DNA from: Rhizopus sp. PT2906
Taxonomy: Eukaryota; Mucoromycota; Mucoromycetes; Mucorales; Rhizopodaceae
Assembly: GCA_025529335.1 (NCBI GenBank)
Contig: JAMYHX010000068.1
Span: 1 to 64,000 of the forward strand
Length of the DNA stretch: 64,000 bases
Direction of reading: 5' to 3'
Shown here: positions 57,427 through 64,000 of the stretch, one piece after another
Position numbering within the stretch: position 1 is the stretch's first letter
Layout: every line of letters starts with the position of its first letter
Made by a program: the position numbers and the translations under genes
The notes under the pieces: generated by a model
What the model was told of the DNA's origin: nothing
Databases searched by the model: none
The model's input: the letters and a program-made list of their open reading frames with translations, nothing else

Positions 57427-60400
57427 TTAGTGTGTGATATTGTCTTCAAAGTCATGCTCTGTTGTCTCCACAATAGCACTTGAATTTTCATAAACCCAAG
57501 CTGCGTGCTCTGATACTCCTTGTAAAAAGTGAGCCCGTGTTGTTTCCCAAAACTCGGTCAGCCACTGAACATCGGAGCAATGCTCCTGAAATTTAATGCG
57601 CAGAGTGTCTGGATGCTGAGCATTCGTTTGTCGGCGACTAAGTGCCGGCGTATGGTTTGCATGCAATCGATTGTTCACCCAAAAGAATCCTTCCTTGTTT
57701 GGGCGGATCTGGACAAAGGCAACCCCCGATCGATGGATGTATTGATCGTACTTGTAGACATCCTTGATGTATGAGTACTGCAGATCGACATGCTCGGCCT
57801 TGGCAAATTTCAAATCGGCTTCTACGTCAAGAACAAAGTCCAAGTGGCGCACAAGAGCAATCTCGTAAAACTGTGTAGGTACATCAATCTTGGCGGCTGT
57901 CATCAGTTCTTCCACTGATGGTGGTGATACGGCCAAGGGAATCGGCACCGGACATTGGAAAGGGTTATCGTTCTCAGAGTCCTCATAGGCTTGTTCAACT
58001 GATCCTTCAACAAGTTTCAACCCACATCGTTCTGCTTGACGTCCCCAGTTTTGAACTAATTCTTGAATGAGCTGAGCAGTACATCCAAGCCAATTGATTT
58101 GGAAGTGGTAGCAGTTTTTAGGGTTATGGATAATGTCATAGTGCAAAATAGCCGTCTCTCGTCTGTCACTCTTCTTGTATGGATCAACATCGATGATCAT
58201 TGACTGAGACATGTGGAATTCAACACGCTTATTGGATGTTGCCGTGCTTGACTGGCTGGGTACCTGCTTGAGTTCTTGATTGTTTTCATTCGTATGATGC
58301 GTCTTGCGTGCTGTTGTTGTCGTCTTTGACTTTTTCTTGTCAACTGCAAATTCTTCATGTAGCGTATAGAAATAGTTGCCATCTAGGAAGCTGTGGCGTT
58401 TGGTCGCTGAGACAAACAATGGTGGTTTTCGCTGCATGAGTGAGTTGCCAAATTGAACCGCTTGTTCGCGTGTGGTGATATCTTCAAGCTGGCTGATCAG
58501 CCAGTCTACACATTCGCTACCCGTGAAAACATCGTGATACATTTTAAAATGCCAACGTCGGTCCATAATCTTTAACCCTCCTCTTGGATCCTGCATAGCC
58601 GCTGCTATATCCTTTGTCTTGGATTCCTTTGTCAACACTGTGAACCAATGACTCTTTGACTCTGGTAAGCTTGTGGGATTTGTTCTGACGGCGTCGCTGG
58701 CTACATAGGCCGAAGGATCCATCGTGGTCAGTCGAATACCAAGGTCAGAAATTTCCCTTTTCCTTTTCTTTTGCAGCTCTTCGCGCTCCTCAGGTGTCAG
58801 CCATTTTGCCTTGCGCATGTTTTGTACCCATAACTCAAACAGGGCAATTCGCTTTTCTTCTTCGTCCAAGTGGTCATGAAGCGCAGCAGGGAACGTAATG
58901 TTTGTCGGCAAGGTCTCTCGAGGTATGAGTATGAACCGTGCACGCCAGAACCTCAGATTGTCCGTCAACTCCTCCTGGTATCCTGCGACGAGATGGTCCA
59001 AGTAATTCCAGGCATAGAGTAAACTAGGATAGTTAAATGTCACAGACTTTGGACGATACATGGGCATGTTCTTGGGCCATATAGTGCATTGGTAATTAAT
59101 CTTGTTGATATCAAAGTCAATGATTCGAACATATCTTCTTACTTCCACGTTTTGACCAGAGGAGTCAAATGTTAGCTGATGAACTTGGTGTCCCATCGAC
59201 AGCCACCACACCATATGCTTCCATCTCATTTTTTCGCCTTCTTCTTGCTGATGTTGCTGTTGCTGTTGCTGCTGCTGTTGGTCTGTGCTTATTGCTCCGG
59301 TCTGTGCGAGTTTCGCGTTACTCATAGTTGTCGTCCCGCTAGAAATGGTATTGTTGCTGCTCCGCACATCCTTGTCCTTGCCCAAGAGACTGCCCCCTAG
59401 AGCAGAGATAGGCGCAGCAGGTTCCTTTGGCTTTGTGCCTTGTGAACTTCCTGTGATGTCGACAATAATTTGAAATCCTTGAGCTAATCGTTGACTCAAC
59501 ATTTCGATTAACAAGTTTTCGGTCTTTTTGTGTTCTGACAGGTTTTGGTCGCCTGCTTGATACAGATTGGCGTCTTCGCTGGCTGATACAGTATACATAT
59601 AATGGTTGTACCGTGCTGCAAGTTCCTCGTTTGATGGAAAATAATCTGTAGTGAGAGGTAAGCAAGCTGGCGTGACTAATGATCGCCAGTGGACAACTGG
59701 TCCATCAAAGCTTGCGGCTTTAGGTAGAGCGTGCTGCCAGCGCCGCAAATGAGAGGTAAACAGGTTTGGATTGTCCGAAGGGTTGCATGGGTTGATCAGA
59801 ATATACTTACAGGTTCGATTCAAGGTATGTGAAGGTGAAGATCGATTGACGCTTGTGCGCAACACTAGGTCACTATTACCTGACTGCTTGTGAATTGAAG
59901 GTAAACTCCGTGGTGAGTGGTTCGTCTTGTTTGTCGTTGTTGACGTTCTATTGTTCATATCACCTCTCAGCTTAATTGGCACCGGGTCGACCGTGCTACT
60001 ACTGACAACAACAGCATCATCGTCCTCTCCTCGATCAAATGGTAGGTTCATCGAGACTGATGCGTATTTGCCGTCGGTACTGTTCATTGTTCCTCTCCGT
60101 AGCGATCGAAAACGGTCATCTTTTGCATATGTTGGCGATGGCTCTGAGCCTTTAAGTTCTTCTTTTCTATCCAAAGGGCCTTTGGTACCCATCGATTGTG
60201 AGATAATAGAAGGTATACGACGCTGTTCTCCAGTGTAATGCCAAGTCTATCAAAGGAAATGGTATAAGCTTTATCTGTTTCATTTAAACCTTTTTTTTTT
60301 TTTTACCGTGGTTGATTTATGTCGGCTACTTGCGTTCTTCCAAAACTCGTTGGCATTCTCTAGTTTTTCGGGGCTATCTTCTGGACTCCTTGCGTTATGA

Positions 60401-62285
60401 AAAGTCTTTATCATTTTCGTTGCCGAAACAGGTTTTTTATAAAATCGCGGTTCTGGGGTACTCTTGAAGAGACTAGCATCGTAAGTCTCATAGGCACGCC
60501 TTGAGTAACTGGAGGTTATTTCGCTATTTGCTGCTAAAAAGGACGATCTTCGTATACTTGTGGATATATTAGCAGACCTTGAAAGGTAAGTGGTTGTCTC
60601 TTCATGACTTGAAGTCATCTTTTCGGTCAAGCTACTACTACTCTTTTGAGGCCGTATAGATTTTTGATGTTCAGACAGGTAAGGTACAGAAATTCCTTTG
60701 AGATCATGTTCCATAATACCCATCATCTGAAGTTCATACATTTTACATCTCGTTTTAAACTTATCCTGCTTCAAGAACCGACCTGTTTCATGATGGTAAA
60801 AGCTGCAGTCGACCCAATGGGGAACATTAAAGTACTTTTTGGTTGGTTTATCGTCATTATCCTGATAAAGAGGGTCCATATAGCCAAGTACCTTTGCCGT
60901 CGTCGCTGATTTTTCAGGCGATGCACCAAAGTTTGTAAACTGTTTCCTATTCTCGTTTTCATCTATAGCCAAAGGCGCGTCCATATAGTACATAAGTGGT
61001 GTGATATGTAAAGGAAGGGGCGATAGACACACAAGGTCCATAGCAATTCCATTGTCTGTCATCCTTTCGTTTGTCAATCGCAAAAGTTTTTTATTCACTG
61101 AAAATTTGCCTACACCAGGCGTGATCAGAATGATGGACAGACCCGTTCGCATCAGATCGCGATCAACATAGTGTTTGTCAAAGGGATTCAATGCTAGATT
61201 GATGGCTTCGAGCACATTGCCTTCAAAGGCCATCGATATTTGACCACTCATCACTTGTCGTCCATCTGGTTCTGATCGCAAGAGAACAGTAGGCTGAAAA
61301 TTTGCTTGCTCTTTCTTGAGCTGACCAATGATCGACATCCAGTCGTCTGATGTCTCCCAGTCTGCTAATACCTTGTAAAAGTCCTTATAGTATCTTCCAT
61401 CCTCTGCCTTGTTTAATAATGGATCTCCGTTGTGAGCTTCATAAAAAACACGGGTGAACAAGACGATGGATACGACATGGTTCGCTCCTTCTTCTTTCCA
61501 GCGACTAAAAAGTTGAGGCAGAAAGTTGCTGACTGCCTTTTCAAAATAGAGTTCCCCGTCTTCATCAAATTCCCACATCTCTTTAGACATTTGTATAAAC
61601 AAAAAGTACTTGGCTGAGGCTGACCGAAATATCAATCGTGTATGCTCTGTGATATAGCCTGAGGTAATTTCCTGCCTAGCTCTGAACATTCGCTTGACGG
61701 TAGCTTTTATAGATCCTGCAAAAAGAATCTTTTTTTCAAGATAAGCGCAGGTACTTTTGAGACTTTGTTGTAACCTCCACATGTCACTTCGACTTAGATA
61801 TTGTTCTTTAAATGCCAGTTCGATATGATCAACTGAAACAGATGTGGGATCAATCTATTAAATAAACTTTAGTTATAACCTTTCTTATATCCTTTTATTT
61901 ACCAGCTCCACATAGACTTCCTGTCTTGACCTTAAATTAAACCGATCTGCTAAATCTTTGGATATAGAAAGCTTTCATTGTATGTTTAGTTTTTTCTTTT
62001 TTCTTTTTTGAATGCATAATTAAAGTAATTTACTTGCAATTGCTTTGTCAAGCTCTCTTTATCTGGCGCATATCCTTTAACAATAACATACTCTGTGGCC
62101 TCCTGTTCTTGTGTTTGCTGATCTTTCTCTTGCTCGGGTGGACAATGAATTCTCAACAGTTGACCATCTCTGAAATTAGGGAATATCTCTGGATTCACAA
62201 TAGCATCATTATGGTGAGTCAAACCAAGATCGTGAATCCACAAGACAATTGGTTTATTAGATAACAAAAAGCCCTTGGGTGGCAT
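57427..62285 (-). CDS. IML1: IML1/DEPDC5, GATOR1 (SEACIT) complex subunit
   Basis: IML1 inhibits TORC1 under amino-acid starvation as GTPase-activating protein for Gtr1 in the vacuole-associated SEACIT complex. Four exons join in phase from MPPKGFLLSNKPIVLWIHDL to the final EDNITH. Exon 1 ends at 62034, and a short exon (LSISKDLADRFNLRSRQEVY) joins to IDPTSVSVDHIELAFKEQYL and MWRLQQSLKSTCAYLEKKI. KYFLFIQMSKEMWEFDEDGE follows. A splice near 60300 (GTAAAAAAA..TTGATAG) joins HKSTT to TWHYTGEQRRIPSIISQSM. A DEP domain lies near residue 1175-1250 (WHFKMYHDVFTGSECVDWLI). About 1,560 residues, close to family length. Polyglutamine lies near 59,245-59,280. The C-terminal domain (FFWVNNRLHANHT) is also conserved. 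Confidence 0.95.
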
Positions 62286-62444
62286 TTTTTATTATTGTTA
62301 CTCTAAAAGAGCATAAAGTGAGACAGTCAGAATTGAGAGGGGAGCAAATTGGGTTCAAACACCGTTATGAAAAATTTAGTAGCCACAAAGCGAAGAATAA
62401 ATGTTGAAGTGGGAACTTGTATAGTTTATTTTTATAAGACAGAG

Positions 62445-63026
62445 CTATTGCTGTCTTGCAGGCCTTGATTGGGGCACAGAACAAATGCTTTCTACAATTG
62501 ATATAGATTGTCTTAATGTGCTTGCCAGATCATTTAAACCTTCTGGACTGTCCTTCAATTCCTCAATCCACTGCTTCACTTCGGAAGGAAGTCTAGATGA
62601 GATAATCTCCTGCACATCATATAGGTTATGATCAGGATACTCCCATCTATACTTCACTTCTACTGCACTGTCAGTCAGGAGATGCTTACTAATATAAGAA
62701 GGGCATCCAATCTTGATAGATTCTTTCGTTCTAGCTTTCTTGGTGGATACCTCGCTTTCTTTCTTTTCTTGAGCTTTCCTGCATGGTCACATTGATATTT
62801 GATGGTATGCAATCTCAAAGGGGCTACAAGAGGTTGATCAAGAAAAGGTTTTGCTTTTTTTGTTAGTCCAGCTTTGGTGAAGGTTCCAGTTAGCATGTTT
62901 CTGGGCAATATTGCTGAACCACTCTTCAAATCCTGCCTCGTTAACAAAACGAATGGCGACAACTTCATCATAATATTCAGGAATGATGCGGGTGATGAGA
63001 TTGTCGTTGATATTAATGACAGGCAT
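62445..63026 (-). pseudogene. FAR1-like DNA-binding domain relic (MULE-associated)
   Basis: On the minus strand the pieces read MPVININDNLITRIIPEYYD, FEEWFSNIAQKHANWNLHQS, TKKAKPFLDQPLVAPLRLHT, IKYQCDHAGKLKKRKKARYP and IKIGCPSYISKHLLTDSAVE, then VKYRWEYPDHNLYDVQEIIS. The pattern (C..H then GCP then a V-x-Y-x-W-x-x-P-x-H-x-L segment) matches the FAR1/MULE N-terminal zinc-binding domain. At least two frame changes (near 62850 and 62700) separate the parts, the first beside a 7-base A tract. It may be a companion of the SWIM-MULE fragment at 32 kb, but the two are 30 kb apart. Confidence 0.6.
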
Positions 63027-63162
63027 AGTTACTAGAAAAACGCGTAAAATACAATAATTAGGATTTTCGAAACCAGGTATAAAGTCACTCTTTTTCAATA
63101 AATTGCATAATGTTTATAAAGAAGAAAGCACTTCATTTATTGGATTTTAGCTTAAATAAATA

Positions 63163-63999
63163 TTAGCTTGTTAATAAAATGATTTCTACACAAAAGAATA
63201 CAATCAAGATGACCACAGTGGCCAGAATGACTATTAGTTTATAATTACAATTCTTTTTATGCAGTAAGCCCACTGGTACTTTCTCGATCAAGTCCAAATT
63301 ATCACCAATCACATAGACAAAGTCACCTTCATGCAATATCAGTGGCCATCGTCGTCTGTATCTTTCAAAGATAATATTGAGCTCATTGCGTAGTTCCGAT
63401 AGCACTTTACATGTATTGGCTAATACTTGAAGATCTTTATGAATATCTTGAACTGTGCTCATCCACTGTTGTATCCGTTCATCATTCGTCCTTTCTCCTC
63501 GTTGGAGTAATATCTGTACAGGTAATGGAGGTGAAGTCGATTGAAACACCTGTTCGATATCGATTGCTGGTTGAATCTGTTTGATTTGCTCCTCAAAAAA
63601 TAACGAAAATCGTCTCTGATTATCCAAGACGATGGCCATGTACATCTCTATGAGTGTCTTGTAAGACTGAATCAGATGTTTGAACTTTCTGTTTCGCACA
63701 TCCAAGTCACTTAACCATGGTTTAGATGGCTCCAGGCTTTGAACAGCACAACGAATAGAGTGTAAAAACTTTTCTGCAGCTTGGACATCGCGTGTTAGCA
63801 CTTTTCTACATGACACTTGTTTTTGATGTATGCTTTGTTGATAAATAATTGTATAAGCATCTTGTATCTCTTGGATCAAGCGATGACATTGATTGATATG
63901 AAGTGTAGTATGCTCCACAATAATATTAAACTCAAGCATGGAATCCAAAGTTTGTAGTAAGTGATCTCGATCATTAGACAAAGTTAGATCCAAGTATTG
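63163..63999 (-). CDS. Syntaxin-like tail-anchored protein (partial)
   Basis: The frame is open at the window end, so the N-terminus lies outside; the predicted Met at 63993 is not the true start. The visible 278 residues contain a helical N-terminal part (HINQCHRLIQEIQDAYTIIY) and a SNARE-like helix (IQQWMSTVQDIHKDLQVLAN ... LRNELNIIFE). Then comes EGDFVYVIGDNLDLIEKVPV and a C-terminal hydrophobic segment (KLIVILATVVILIVFFCVEI), ending ILLTS. The layout is that of a Qa-SNARE (syntaxin) with a single tail anchor. The central layer glutamine was not clearly located, so the SNARE call is tentative. Confidence 0.6.
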   Translation of the reverse strand, partial: QYLDLTLSNDRDHLLQTLDSMLEFNIIVEHTTLHINQCHRLIQEIQDAYTIIYQQSIHQKQVSCRKVLTRDVQAAEKFLHSIRCAVQSLEPSKPWLSDLDVRNRKFKHLIQSYKTLIEMYMAIVLDNQRRFSLFFEEQIKQIQPAIDIEQVFQSTSPPLPVQILLQRGERTNDERIQQWMSTVQDIHKDLQVLANTCKVLSELRNELNIIFERYRRRWPLILHEGDFVYVIGDNLDLIEKVPVGLLHKKNCNYKLIVILATVVILIVFFCVEIILLTS

Positions 64000-64000
64000 C

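Overview
The window looks like nuclear DNA of an early-diverging fungus, most likely a Mucoromycota species of the Mucorales type (Mucor, Rhizopus or Parasitella relatives). The evidence is AT-rich spacers, many 50-60 nt GT-AG introns, typical fungal genes (sterol glucosyltransferase with GRAM-PH domains, SVP26, ketopantoate reductase, IML1), and transposon remains that include a Fanzor (eukaryotic TnpB-like) gene. I cannot fix the species from sequence alone.

Layout. 1-3.4 kb is a transposon graveyard: a broken Tc1/mariner transposase, the 3' part of a recombinase-like gene, and a terminal-inverted-repeat (TIR) element that abuts it. 3.4-7.4 kb carries a ZIP9-type zinc transporter, a bacterial-type cytidylate kinase and the RAD17 checkpoint clamp loader. 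7.4-9.1 kb holds the Fanzor-like gene. 9.2-11 kb is CCT8, followed by transposase and RNase H relics. 12.4-28.8 kb is a dense block of housekeeping genes: SVP26/TEX261, DPH6, transketolase, ATG26-type sterol glucosyltransferase, amidophosphoribosyltransferase, an Ark/Prk-type kinase, a GUCD1-like protein and HMG-CoA synthase. 28.9-34.4 kb is a second mobile-element island: a second recombinase-like gene with a TIR element inserted inside it and flanked by an 8-bp duplication, then MULE/SWIM, piggyBac-like and poly(A)-tailed remnants. 34.5-36.6 kb has COG8 (apparently lacking its C-terminus) and a ketopantoate reductase. 38.5-50.7 kb has a peroxisomal carnitine acetyltransferase, a NUP155/170 nucleoporin, APC5, an SCP2 sterol-carrier protein and an acyl-CoA oxidase. 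51-52.6 kb has more relics and a third TIR copy. 53-64 kb has a STOML2-type stomatin, a bHLH factor, IML1 (DEPDC5, GATOR1), a FAR1-like relic and a partial syntaxin-like tail-anchored protein.

How genes fit together. Three proteins point to peroxisomal fatty-acid metabolism: acyl-CoA oxidase and carnitine acetyltransferase both end in the PTS1 tripeptide AKL, and SCP2 ends in SSL and lies directly downstream of the oxidase on the same strand. Several same-strand gene pairs are extremely close (SCP2/APC5, ketopantoate reductase/COG8, kinase/ADE4). The most unusual content is the mobile DNA: a Fanzor-like RNA-guided-nuclease gene with its catalytic D-E-D residues in place, two copies of a recombinase-like gene family, and a three-copy TIR element that targets or abuts those recombinase genes.
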